Assembly (NCBI RefSeq): GCF_045617425.1
Contig: NZ_JAZLIO010000022.1
Coordinates: 150,519 to 214,518 of the forward strand
From: Carnobacterium_B sp045617425
Lineage (GTDB): Bacteria > Bacillota > Bacilli > Lactobacillales > Carnobacteriaceae
Direction: 5' to 3'
Length of the DNA: 64,000 bases
The notes beneath the pieces were generated by a model. That model searched no databases, was not told the origin of the DNA, and saw only the letters and a list, made by a program, of their open reading frames with translations. This document shows, in pieces, positions 1 through 8,296 of this stretch. Made by a program: the position numbers and the translations under genes. Each line of letters begins with the position of its first letter. The first letter of the stretch is position 1.

Positions 1-1416
1 TTTCAAACGTTCCATAAATGATTGTTTTTCTTCTTCACTCATCGGTGTTTCTTGCATTTGACTATTTTCATCTTTAGCCCAATCAGGAAGCGTTTCTTTT
101 CTTATAGTCGTTTGATTGCCATAATTTGCTTTGCCTCTGTTTTGCGTATATGATTTGCTACGATTTTCTTGTTGTTGTCGTTTCTCAGCATTTTCAGAAT
201 ACATTTTTTTCACTTTTTGAATCGCTTCTTCAGGTGCAAGAACTTTCTCTTGTGCCCAATCATTCGCGATTTTATAAGCTAATTTTTGATCCAATGTTGG
301 GTTATTCCTTACCACTAAAATATAGTGAATCAAAATATTGATAACAGCCGTTGGCAAGTTAGCTTTTTTGACAATTTCTTCCAGTGTCCATTCTTCTGGT
401 TTTGTGACAAACCCGCCTTTTTGGTCTTTAATAGAATTCATAAAATCAACCGGGCTTATTTGCTCACTCACCTCAATAACGGCAATGTCTTCTTTCGTTA
501 ATCCTCTTTTAGTTAGTTCTGTTTCACGCATTTTTTGTTGGTTGGCATCTACTTCTATATCTTTTTCCACAACGTCTTTTAACGAGATATTTTGTTGATT
601 TTTATTGTGGTAATCATCATACGCTAACTTTTTCAATTTTTTTTCGTCAATTTTACCCGTTTCGATATCCGAAGCATTTAATACGAACTGTTGCATAGCT
701 AACTCATCTAAGCCATATAGCGTATGCAACACCAAAATTGTCTCTTCAATTTCTTTAGTAATCGAGGAACGGTTAACATATTGGTGATTTAACCCAGTAT
801 AAAAGAATTTCAAATCAAATGTTTTAGGATCAACTTTGGGTCTTGTAGAACTTGTATTGCTAATATAAGAAACCGGTTGTTTAAGTAATTCTTTCTCTCT
901 TTTTAATAATTCAGCATCAAACTGAAATACATCCAAGAAAGACTTTGTGATCTCTTGAAACTTATTTTTATCAATGGTTTCTACAACAAAGCGATTTCTT
1001 AATTTTTTAAATTTTCGTTCTCCTACTTTTTCTAATAACAACAAACTCAATAGATCATCCTTAAAAAAGACATCACTTGTTTGGGGAGCCTGTAATTCAT
1101 AGACAATTAACTTTGTCGGACTTGTTTGAAGGTACGTTTTAATTAATCCTATTGCTTCCAATTTAATTCTAGCTTGATACAATTCAGGAATACCAATATT
1201 TAACAAAGCTAGCAATTCTGAATGTAAGATACCTTCACTCCAATAATTCTCTTGTTCTATCTCTGTCCACAAAGTCATATAAAGACTGTATGCAGCATTT
1301 CCTACTAAAGGTTGATACAAAAAAGTGAGAATTTTTTGATCGATATCCGAAAGCAATGCTTGTTGTTTGACTAAAAAACCATCCTTGGGACTTAAGTTTT
1401 TCCATGGATACCCCAA
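1..1416 (-). CDS. dnaB: Replication initiation and helicase-loading protein DnaB, 3' end cut by window
   Basis: Primosome protein that works with DnaD and DnaI to load the replicative helicase at the origin and at restart sites (Bacillus naming; not the E. coli DnaB helicase). The minus-strand frame stays open from TTG at 1416 to base 1, giving 472 codons, so only a few C-terminal residues should be missing. The N-terminus reads KNLSPKDGFLVKQQ and is followed by ILTFLYQPLVGNAAYSLYM, typical of the winged-helix domain. I chose TTG because GGTGGGAG lies just upstream and no ATG is in frame. It follows nrdR by 25 bases, as in the nrdR-dnaB-dnaI order of Bacillus; dnaI is presumably beyond the window. 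Confidence 0.93.
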   Translation of the reverse strand, partial: MGYPWKNLSPKDGFLVKQQALLSDIDQKILTFLYQPLVGNAAYSLYMTLWTEIEQENYWSEGILHSELLALLNIGIPELYQARIKLEAIGLIKTYLQTSPTKLIVYELQAPQTSDVFFKDDLLSLLLLEKVGERKFKKLRNRFVVETIDKNKFQEITKSFLDVFQFDAELLKREKELLKQPVSYISNTSSTRPKVDPKTFDLKFFYTGLNHQYVNRSSITKEIEETILVLHTLYGLDELAMQQFVLNASDIETGKIDEKKLKKLAYDDYHNKNQQNISLKDVVEKDIEVDANQQKMRETELTKRGLTKEDIAVIEVSEQISPVDFMNSIKDQKGGFVTKPEEWTLEEIVKKANLPTAVINILIHYILVVRNNPTLDQKLAYKIANDWAQEKVLAPEEAIQKVKKMYSENAEKRQQQENRSKSYTQNRGKANYGNQTTIRKETLPDWAKDENSQMQETPMSEEEKQSFMERLK

Positions 1417-1441
1417 AACGACTCCCACCTTTCTGTTTCAA

Positions 1442-1909
1442 TTAATTTTTTTCAGCTTTTTTTCTTTCAAATTCTTGTAATTCTTTTAAAAAGACACTCA
1501 TATCTTTGAATTGGCGGTAAACACTAGCAAAACGTATATAAGCTACCTCATCTACGTCGGCTAATTTTTCCATAATATATTCTCCAATAATAGCAGAAGC
1601 AATTTCATTTTCGCCTAACCCTCTGATTTGATTTTCTACCTCATCAACTATTTTTTCAACTTGCTCCATTGCTACAGGTCGTTTTTCGCATGAACGAATC
1701 AATCCTCTTAGAATTTTTTCGCGATTAAATTCTTCTCTCGTACCATTTTTTTTAATAACTAAAAGCGGTGTTTTTTCTACTCGTTCAAATGTAGTAAAGC
1801 GAAAATTGCATGCTTCACATTCTCTCCTTCTGCGAATAGCACGCCCATCATCTGCTGGACGACTATCGACAACTTTAGAACCATTATTTTGACAGCGTGG
1901 ACATTGCAT
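1442..1909 (-). CDS. nrdR: Transcriptional repressor NrdR of ribonucleotide reductase genes
   Basis: Zinc-finger, ATP-cone repressor that senses ATP and dATP and represses nrd operons. It is 155 residues, the usual family length. The N-terminal zinc ribbon shows CPRC at residues 3-6 and CEAC about 30 residues later, followed by FTTFER. The ATP-cone follows, with PLLVIKKNGTREEFNREKI. I start at the ATG giving MQCPRCQ (1909), the family's usual start, and AGGA lies about 9 bases upstream. Longer in-frame starts reach 1963 but add residues the family lacks. It has its own extended -10 promoter at 1975-1983, so it can be expressed apart from coaE, and dnaB follows closely. Confidence 0.95.
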   Translation of the reverse strand: MQCPRCQNNGSKVVDSRPADDGRAIRRRRECEACNFRFTTFERVEKTPLLVIKKNGTREEFNREKILRGLIRSCEKRPVAMEQVEKIVDEVENQIRGLGENEIASAIIGEYIMEKLADVDEVAYIRFASVYRQFKDMSVFLKELQEFERKKAEKN

Positions 1910-1928
1910 GTTTATCATTCCTATCTTA

Positions 1929-1949
1929 AGTGTTATTCTTAGTAACACT
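1929..1949. promoter_or_regulatory. Inverted repeat in the nrdR leader
   Basis: AGTGTTA, 7 bases, TAACACT: a perfect 7-bp inverted repeat between the nrdR -10 element and its start codon. It could be an operator or a small leader hairpin. It does not have the 16-bp layout of an NrdR box. Confidence 0.4.
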
Positions 1950-1974
1950 CTATTTGTACGCACTTATTTACTGT

Positions 1975-1983
1975 ATTATACCA
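1975..1983 (-). promoter_or_regulatory. nrdR extended -10 promoter element
   Basis: On the minus strand TGGTATAAT is a perfect extended -10 element, about 65 bases before the nrdR start. No good -35 hexamer is present, which fits an extended -10 promoter. Confidence 0.65.
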
Positions 1984-2033
1984 CACAAAAACTAGAGATA
2001 AAACCGGGTAAATAAGGTGCAAATTTGATCTAT

Positions 2034-2066
2034 AAAAAAAGAACAAGCGAAATTCCTTGTTCTTTT
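2034..2066 (-). terminator. Intrinsic terminator after coaE
   Basis: AAAAGAACAAG pairs with CTTGTTCTTTT across a 7-9 base loop and is followed on the minus strand by a run of T, just past the coaE stop. Confidence 0.85.
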
Positions 2067-2071
2067 ATCTC

Positions 2072-2671
2072 TTATTTGGCTGTTATTTTGTCTATCCATT
2101 TTATAACTTGTTGTTTCGTATTTTCAGTTGATCCGTTATTGTCAATAACGCTATCTCCAAGAACAACTTTTTCTGAAATTGGAAGTTGAGAGTTGATTTT
2201 TTGAATTGCCTCTTCTTTTCCTATCTTATCCCTCTTCATCAATCGATCGATTTGAATTTCTTTTGTCGTAGCTACTACCATCACTTGATCCACTTCTTTT
2301 TCATAACCCATCTCGAATAAAAGAGGGATATCCAAAACAACAATCTCAGGGTCTCGTTTTAAACATTCTTTTTTTTGTTCCATCAGCCATTGATAGATGC
2401 GTTCAGTTAAGATTACATTTAACTTTTCTCTTTGTTCTTCATCTCTAAACACGATTTTTCCTAATGCCGCTCGGTTTAATGTACCATCAACTGAAATAAC
2501 GATATCTCCAAATTGTTTTTTTATTTCACACAATCCTTCTGTTCCTGGCTTAACGACTTCTCTCGCTCCTAGGTCTGCATCCACTACAGGAAAACCTTGT
2601 TCTTTAAAAATTTTGCTAACAGTTGACTTCCCTGTAGCAATACTTCCAGTTAATCCTAATATCACAGTCAT
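2072..2671 (-). CDS. coaE: Dephospho-CoA kinase
   Basis: Last step of coenzyme A synthesis: ATP-dependent phosphorylation of the 3'-hydroxyl of dephospho-CoA. The 199 residues match the family length. The P-loop GLTGSIATGKST is at residues 6-17, followed by the DADLGAREV segment and by VVLDIPLLFEMGYE, the usual substrate and lid motifs. The start ATG has GAGGCG upstream. It lies 18 bases after mutM, and with polA forms the polA-mutM-coaE order known from Bacillus. A terminator follows, so this is the end of that transcript. Confidence 0.96.
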   Translation of the reverse strand: MTVILGLTGSIATGKSTVSKIFKEQGFPVVDADLGAREVVKPGTEGLCEIKKQFGDIVISVDGTLNRAALGKIVFRDEEQREKLNVILTERIYQWLMEQKKECLKRDPEIVVLDIPLLFEMGYEKEVDQVMVVATTKEIQIDRLMKRDKIGKEEAIQKINSQLPISEKVVLGDSVIDNNGSTENTKQQVIKWIDKITAK

Positions 2672-2689
2672 TCTATCGCCTCTTTTTTA

Positions 2690-3526
2690 TTAATGAATCA
2701 TTAATCGCTGACAATTGGGACAAAAATGAGTCCCTCTTTGTGCAACTTTAATCTTTTCGATTGGTGTACCGCAACGAACACACGGCAGCCCTTTTTTGCC
2801 ATAGACAGACAACTTTACTTGAAAAGAGCCCGCTTCTCCTAATGCATTTTGATACGTACGAATGGTCGTTCCACCCGCTTCAACTGCATCCCCAAGTACT
2901 TTTATGATGGCTTCATGTAACTGAGAAACTTCAATTTTTCGTAAACTATTCGCTGTTCTTAAAGGATTTATTTTGGCTAAAAACAATGCTTCATCTACAT
3001 AGATATTCCCTAAACCTGCTACTATTTTTTGATCTAATAAAAGAGGCTTAATAGCTCTTTTTTTAGTTTGCAAGTTCTTATAAAAAGCTGCTTCATCAAA
3101 GGCCTCTACCGTAGGCTCTGGACCTAATAGTTTTATACCAGTTGCCGTGAACTCGTCTCCTAGCGGCACAAGCATCATTCTACCAAATTTGCGCACATCC
3201 AAATAACGCAAGTCTCTTCCATCCGCTAAATGAAAAACCACATGTGTATGTTTTTTTAAAGGTGTTGATGATTCTTCTACTTCATACTTCCCTTCCATTC
3301 GCAAATGAGAAACCAACGCCCACTGTTTAAAACGAATGATAATGTATTTGCCTCGTCTATCAAATTCAATAATTTTTTCACCCATTAAATTTTGTTTAAA
3401 CTCGGTAGGTTCAATTGGTCCTGAAATAATACGATTCCAGTATACATCAACGGATTCTATCGTTGCTTTTAATACAAGTTTTTCTAAACCTTTTCTAACT
3501 GTTTCAACTTCAGGTAATTCCGGCAA
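2690..3526 (-). CDS. mutM: Formamidopyrimidine-DNA glycosylase MutM (Fpg)
   Basis: Base-excision repair enzyme that removes 8-oxoguanine and formamidopyrimidines and nicks the abasic site. The N-terminus reads PELPEVETVRKGL, where the proline after the initiator methionine is the catalytic nucleophile and the glutamate next to it is essential. That fixes the start at TTG 3526, although the frame is open upstream to 3625 inside polA. The C-terminal zinc finger is CVRCG with CPNCQ about 20 residues later. It is 278 residues, the usual size. The start lies about 70 bases downstream of the polA stop, so polA, mutM and coaE probably share a transcript. Confidence 0.95.
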   Translation of the reverse strand: MPELPEVETVRKGLEKLVLKATIESVDVYWNRIISGPIEPTEFKQNLMGEKIIEFDRRGKYIIIRFKQWALVSHLRMEGKYEVEESSTPLKKHTHVVFHLADGRDLRYLDVRKFGRMMLVPLGDEFTATGIKLLGPEPTVEAFDEAAFYKNLQTKKRAIKPLLLDQKIVAGLGNIYVDEALFLAKINPLRTANSLRKIEVSQLHEAIIKVLGDAVEAGGTTIRTYQNALGEAGSFQVKLSVYGKKGLPCVRCGTPIEKIKVAQRGTHFCPNCQRLMIH

Positions 3527-3596
3527 ACGTCTTTCTTCCCTTCTAGAAAAATAAGTGCTTCTGCTACAAATAATCATAGCAAAAACACAAATTTTA

Positions 3597-6257
3597 TTAT
3601 TTCGCTTCATACCAACTTTTCCCACTATTGCTGTCGACTTTTAATGGAACAGATAATTCTACTGCACCTTCCATAACTTCAACAACTAAGGCTCTTAATT
3701 GTTCAATTTCTTCTTTAGGTGCTTCAAAAATTAGTTCATCATGTACTTGTAGCAGCATAGTTGCTTGCAGAGTTGACTCTTTTAATTTTTTATCCATTTT
3801 AATCATAGCAATTTTTATAATATCTGCTGCACTCCCTTGGATAGGCGTGTTAATAGCTGTTCTTTCAGCAAATGAACGCAAATTGAAATTTCGAGAATTG
3901 ATTTCAGGTAAATAACGACGACGTTGGAAGAGTGTTTCAACAAACCCTTTATCTTTTGCTTCTCTTACGATATCTTCCATATATGTTTTTACGCCAGGAT
4001 ATTTTTCAAAGTACGTATCAATAAATTGCTGTGCTTCTTTTCGGCTGATTCCTAAGTTTTGCGATAAACCATAATCACTTATGCCGTAAACAATTCCAAA
4101 ATTAACTGCTTTAGCTCTACGACGCATTTCAGAAGAAACTTCTTCTGGAGATGCAATACCAAATACACGCATAGCTGTACTTGAATGGATGTCTTGGCCT
4201 TCAATAAAAGCTTCTTTTAATAATTTATCATCTGAAACATGACCCAATACACGCAATTCAATTTGCGAGTAATCAGATGCAAATATTTCCCAACCTTCAT
4301 GACTAGGGACAAACGCTTGTCTAATCTTTCGGCCTTCTTCTAATCGAATCGGAATATTCTGTAAGTTCGGATCAACTGAACTTAAACGTCCCGTTTGAGC
4401 AATTGTCTGCATGTAACGTGTATGAATTTTCCCAGTTTTTTTATCGATTACTTTCAATAAACCTTCTATATAAGTGGATTGTATTTTTGCGATTTGACGA
4501 TAGTCTAAAATGTGCTCAACAATCGGAGCTTGTTCTCTTAATTGCTCTAAAACATCCACTGCAGTAGAATAACCTGTTTTAGTTTTTTTAATCACAGGGT
4601 AACCCATCTTTTCAAATAAAATAACGCCTAATTGTTTTGGTGAGTTTAAATTGAATTTTTCACCAGCTAGTTCATATACTCGTTGTTCAATATCTGTTAG
4701 ACGAATGGCAAATTCTTCTTTCATTTCCATTAATCGTTTGTCATTTACTTTTACACCAGTGAGTTCCATTTCTGCTAAAACGATGGATAAAGGTAATTCC
4801 ATTTCATTAAACAACTTAGTTTGCTCATTTTTTTCTAAGTTTTCTCCTAATTGTTTACTTAAAATGCGAATCGCTTTTATCTTTCTTGCAATATGATCGT
4901 ATGTCACAGTCTTCTCTTCTGGAATTGCAATTTTTGCTCCTTTTCCATAAACACTTTCATCTGAGGAAACCTCATAATACTCATGTTCTGTAGCCACTTC
5001 CGATAGATCTTTACTATTGTCTTTTGTGTTTAGCAAATAAGAAGCCAACAAGATATCAAAGTCAATTGATACAATATCCACATTTTGCCTCTTTAATGCA
5101 ACATAGGTCCTTTTAGCATCAAATACTTGCTTTTGAGCTCTTTTATCTTTTGCCCAGTTTTTAAAATCATCTGATGCAAAAACAACTTCTGGTTCCGAAA
5201 CATAGATATGTTCGTCATCTCCCCATCCAATACAGAAAATAGGAGAAGTATGATAGTTATCCCCTAACATTTCTACATAAAGCGCCATATTATCATTAAA
5301 CATATTCTCTGTAATTTCCGTAACGATCGTATATGAAATAGCTTCTTTTTGACTATTTTGTTCTGCATCATATTCCGCAGTATCAAGCTTACTTAAATGA
5401 GAATTAAAATCCATTTCTTTATAAAAGGAAATAAGTTTTTCCATGTTCGGTCCATTGAAACTCAATTCTTCAACACCAACTTTTATAGGAGAATCGGTAT
5501 CAATAGTCGCAAGTCGTTTACTTAGTAGTGCTGTTTCTTTTTCATTTATCAGGTTTTCTTTCATTTTACTTTTCTTTAATAAATCAATATTTTCATAAAT
5601 TCCTTCTACCGATCCATACTCTTTCAATAACTTAAGAGCTGTCTTTTCGCCAATCTTTGTCACACCTGGTATATTATCTGACGCGTCCCCTGCTAAACCT
5701 TTCATATCAATGATTTGAAGCGGGCTGATTCCCATCTCTTCATAAATCGATTCAGGTGTATACCCTTTTAACTCACTAACACCTTTTACAGTGATGTCTA
5801 CTCGAACATTCTCTTTTGCCAATTGTGTTAAATCTCGATCACCAGATATAACGACTACATCATATATTTTGGGATCAACTTGTGTTGCCAGAGTTCCAAT
5901 AATATCATCTGCTTCAAAATTTTCTAATTCATAATGTCTAATCCCAAATCCATCCAATAATTCTCTAAGATAAGGCATTTGTTCTGAAAATTCTCTTGGC
6001 GTCTTTGAGCGACCTGCTTTATAGTCATCAAAGAAACTATGGCGAAAGGTTGTATTCCCAGCATCAAAAGCAACCAAGACATGTGTTGGCTTTTCTTTTG
6101 TTAATACACTATCAATCATATTATGAAAACCATATAATGCATTCGTGTGTAAACCATTTTTATTTTTCATTCTTTCTAATTGAGAATGTAATGCAAAAAA
6201 AGCTCTATATGCAACACTATTTCCATCTATCAATACTAATTTCTTTTTCTCACTCAT
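3597..6257 (-). CDS. polA: DNA polymerase I
   Basis: Repair and Okazaki-fragment polymerase. The N-terminal 5' nuclease spans about residues 1-290 (LVLIDGNSVAYRAFFAL, YKAGRSKTP, ISGDRDLTQL). A 3'-5' exonuclease-like domain follows, and the polymerase domain occupies the C-terminal half with DYSQIELRVLGH, RRAKAVNFGIVYGIS and QVHDELIFEAP. The middle domain lacks the DxE metal-binding pair: the equivalent stretch reads ALYVEMLGDN. Proofreading is therefore probably absent, as in Bacillus Pol I. I prefer the second of two adjacent ATGs (6257) because AAAGGAG then has 7-base spacing. Length is 886 residues. It heads the mutM-coaE group. Confidence 0.97.
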   Translation of the reverse strand: MSEKKKLVLIDGNSVAYRAFFALHSQLERMKNKNGLHTNALYGFHNMIDSVLTKEKPTHVLVAFDAGNTTFRHSFFDDYKAGRSKTPREFSEQMPYLRELLDGFGIRHYELENFEADDIIGTLATQVDPKIYDVVVISGDRDLTQLAKENVRVDITVKGVSELKGYTPESIYEEMGISPLQIIDMKGLAGDASDNIPGVTKIGEKTALKLLKEYGSVEGIYENIDLLKKSKMKENLINEKETALLSKRLATIDTDSPIKVGVEELSFNGPNMEKLISFYKEMDFNSHLSKLDTAEYDAEQNSQKEAISYTIVTEITENMFNDNMALYVEMLGDNYHTSPIFCIGWGDDEHIYVSEPEVVFASDDFKNWAKDKRAQKQVFDAKRTYVALKRQNVDIVSIDFDILLASYLLNTKDNSKDLSEVATEHEYYEVSSDESVYGKGAKIAIPEEKTVTYDHIARKIKAIRILSKQLGENLEKNEQTKLFNEMELPLSIVLAEMELTGVKVNDKRLMEMKEEFAIRLTDIEQRVYELAGEKFNLNSPKQLGVILFEKMGYPVIKKTKTGYSTAVDVLEQLREQAPIVEHILDYRQIAKIQSTYIEGLLKVIDKKTGKIHTRYMQTIAQTGRLSSVDPNLQNIPIRLEEGRKIRQAFVPSHEGWEIFASDYSQIELRVLGHVSDDKLLKEAFIEGQDIHSSTAMRVFGIASPEEVSSEMRRRAKAVNFGIVYGISDYGLSQNLGISRKEAQQFIDTYFEKYPGVKTYMEDIVREAKDKGFVETLFQRRRYLPEINSRNFNLRSFAERTAINTPIQGSAADIIKIAMIKMDKKLKESTLQATMLLQVHDELIFEAPKEEIEQLRALVVEVMEGAVELSVPLKVDSNSGKSWYEAK

Positions 6258-6508
6258 CATAAAACTCCTTTAGCTGCTACTGTTTTGATTAATTTAGTTA
6301 TCTAATAATCCCTTTTAAAAACCTTACTTATCGTTATTATTTTAACAAAAAAATAGAAGGATAGCGAACTTGATTACCATTTTCACCATTTCTCTAGTGT
6401 TGGAACTTCTGAATTTAATTTAGCATTCTTCAGATGGTCCATTAATTAAAATAAGTTTTGAAAAAGACCAAAAGCTATGGGTTAATCTCATAGCTTTTGG
6501 TCTTTTTT
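6258..6508. other. polA-murC intergenic region
   Basis: Holds the murC terminator (6461-6502) and the polA leader. On the minus strand GTTAAAAT near 6340 could be a weak polA -10. I see no small gene here. Confidence 0.6.
6461..6502 (-). terminator. Intrinsic terminator after murC
   Basis: GACCAAAAGCTATG pairs perfectly with CATAGCTTTTGGTC across a 9-base loop. Runs of T flank it in both directions. It follows the murC stop directly. Confidence 0.9.
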
Positions 6509-7840
6509 CTATTCTTTTGTTAGTGACGAATGACTTAGCAATGTTTCGTATGCTAATTCAAATTTTTGAACATCTCCAGCTCCCATAAAAATAGCAACTG
6601 CATCATGATGGTCCAACAATGGTGACATATTTTCTTCACTTAATATTGTCGCTCCATTATCAATTTTATTGACTAAATCTTGTATCGTGATGTCTCCTTG
6701 ATTTTCACGTACTGATCCAAAGATATCACATAAATAAATAGAATCAGCTAAGTTCAACGATTCCGCAAAATCACTCAGCAATGCAACTGTCCGAGTAAAG
6801 GTATGTGGCTGGAAAATAGCAATAATTTCTTTATCTGGATATTTTTGACGAGCGGCATCAATTGTTGCACGAATTTCAGATGGGTGATGTGCATAATCAT
6901 CTATGATTACCATGTCCAACATTTGTTTTTCGGTAAATCTGCGTTTAACGCCTTTAAATGTTTTTAAGTTTTCCATTACACCTTCTTTATCAATATTTTC
7001 ATATTGGCAAATAGCTATCACACTAAGTGCATTAAGAATATTGTGTTTACCAAACGTTGGAATTTCAAAATGTCCATAAAATTCATCTCTTACATAAACA
7101 TCAAATGTAGAACCTGTAGTTGAACGAGTCATATTTTTAGCTTGAAAATCATTATGATCTTCAAAACCATAATATAGGATTGGTACATTAGCTTGAAGTT
7201 TTTGTAATTGTTCGTCATCTCCACAAGCTACAATAGCTTTCTTTACTTGAACTGCCATTGATTGGAAAGCATCAAAAACATCACTAAGACTGCTATAATA
7301 GTCAGGATGGTCAAAATCAATATTTGTCATTATAGCGTAATCAGGTTGATACGCTAAAAAATGACGACGGTATTCACATGCTTCTAAAATAAAGAAGTCT
7401 GCATCAGGTACTCCATGACCAGTTCCATCTCCGATTAAGTAACTTGTGCTTTTAAGTGGACTTAACACATGGGCTAATAATCCTGTTGTACTTGTTTTTC
7501 CATGTGATCCTGTAACTGCAACACTAGTAAATTGACCAATAAATTGTGCCAAGAAATCATGGTAACGAATAACGGTTAAGCCTAATTCATTAGCCGCAAC
7601 TATTTCTTCATGAGTATCTGGGAAAGCATTTCCCGCAATAACAGTTAATCCTTGATGAATATTTTCTTTGTCAAAATTTAACATTGGTATTTTAGCATCT
7701 TCAATATTTTTTTGTGTAAAGAAATATTTTTCAATATCCGATCCTTGAACTTTAAATCCCTTATCGTGCAAAATTAAAGCTAGAGCACTCATACCAGAAC
7801 CTTTAATACCAACAAAATGATAAATTGTTTCTTTTTTCAT
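6509..7840 (-). CDS. murC: UDP-N-acetylmuramate--L-alanine ligase
   Basis: Cytoplasmic ATP-dependent Mur ligase that adds L-alanine to UDP-MurNAc, the first amino acid of the peptidoglycan stem peptide. The N-terminal Rossmann segment is HFVGIKGSGMSALA, the ATP loop is VTGSHGKTSTTGLLAH near residue 110, and DDYAHHPSEI marks the C-terminal domain. The 443 residues match the family. GGAGG stands upstream of the ATG. It lies downstream of sftA as in Bacillus, but two hairpins and a long leader separate them (see 7932-8055), so it is probably transcribed from its own promoter. Confidence 0.97.
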   Translation of the reverse strand: MKKETIYHFVGIKGSGMSALALILHDKGFKVQGSDIEKYFFTQKNIEDAKIPMLNFDKENIHQGLTVIAGNAFPDTHEEIVAANELGLTVIRYHDFLAQFIGQFTSVAVTGSHGKTSTTGLLAHVLSPLKSTSYLIGDGTGHGVPDADFFILEACEYRRHFLAYQPDYAIMTNIDFDHPDYYSSLSDVFDAFQSMAVQVKKAIVACGDDEQLQKLQANVPILYYGFEDHNDFQAKNMTRSTTGSTFDVYVRDEFYGHFEIPTFGKHNILNALSVIAICQYENIDKEGVMENLKTFKGVKRRFTEKQMLDMVIIDDYAHHPSEIRATIDAARQKYPDKEIIAIFQPHTFTRTVALLSDFAESLNLADSIYLCDIFGSVRENQGDITIQDLVNKIDNGATILSEENMSPLLDHHDAVAIFMGAGDVQKFELAYETLLSHSSLTKE

Positions 7841-7931
7841 TACTTTATTTCCTCCATATTCGTAAATTCAGCCTTATGCTTTTTGAATGGTTATGTTTGA
7901 GAGAGACTATTTAATGTATCCTATTCCAGTA

Positions 7932-7956
7932 CGTTCTTTAATGTTAGTATAGAACG
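7932..7956. promoter_or_regulatory. Dyad overlapping a possible murC -10 element
   Basis: CGTTCT, 13 bases, AGAACG, with further partial symmetry inside. On the minus strand the hexamer TATACT (7946-7951) lies inside the dyad, about 105 bases before murC, so the dyad could be a repressor site on a murC promoter. Confidence 0.35.
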
Positions 7957-7963
7957 ATGCGTT

Positions 7964-8005
7964 AAAAAAAACCATCTTTGTATTTCTCATTAAAATAAGA
8001 TGGTT
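7964..8005 (-). terminator. Terminator-like hairpin upstream of murC (possible attenuator)
   Basis: On the minus strand AACCATCTT, an 18-base loop and AAGATGGTT are followed by a run of seven T, the form of an intrinsic terminator. It sits about 125 bases before murC and about 40 bases after an extended -10 element, so it would end a transcript of about 75 bases or attenuate murC. Confidence 0.6.
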
Positions 8006-8046
8006 CGTTTAGCGTTAGTTGAAAAAGACAAAATTACAACGAAATT

Positions 8047-8055
8047 AGTATACCA
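8047..8055 (-). promoter_or_regulatory. Extended -10 element upstream of murC leader hairpin
   Basis: TGGTATACT on the minus strand is a near-consensus extended -10. The -35 hexamer at 17-base spacing is poor. Confidence 0.5.
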
Positions 8056-8220
8056 TGAATTAATTTAATAGCACACTTAAAAACTCGTTTTCCTCTGACT
8101 CTTAGCAGAATGAAATATTGTGAACGGATTCAATTATACAATTGACATCTTTTTTTAATACTATTTTTGTAAATGACATGTCTATTATCTATTTCTAATT
8201 AAATAGGGTATATAAGACGC

Positions 8221-8255
8221 AAAACGACCCCCAAAAACCAGTGTTTTGGAGGTCG
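8221..8255 (-). terminator. Intrinsic terminator after sftA
   Basis: CGACCCCCAAAA pairs with TTTTGGAGGTCG with one mismatch across a 7-base loop and is followed on the minus strand by TTTT. Confidence 0.75.
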
Positions 8256-8296
8256 ACTTATGAGGAACATGTTTTATTACTTTTCAGTAGAACTAT

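Larger units (their letters stand above)
7841..8296. other. Long murC upstream region with structured leader
   Basis: In minus-strand order this 456-base gap holds the sftA terminator, an extended -10 element (8047-8055), a terminator-like hairpin (7964-8005), a 25-base dyad overlapping a TATACT hexamer (7932-7956), and the murC ribosome binding site. I find no T-box motif and no convincing small gene. Confidence 0.6.

Noticed and set aside
1235..1441. Short minus-strand frame at the 5' end of dnaB
   Set aside because: It is out of frame with the conserved DnaB sequence, which runs uninterrupted from TTG 1416 to the window edge.
7932..7956. CGTTCT/AGAACG dyad before murC as a LexA box
   Set aside because: The orientation and 13-base spacing do not fit LexA.
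7841..8296. T-box riboswitch for the amino-acid ligase gene murC
   Set aside because: No AGGGTGG-type T-box core or specifier loop is visible on the minus strand.
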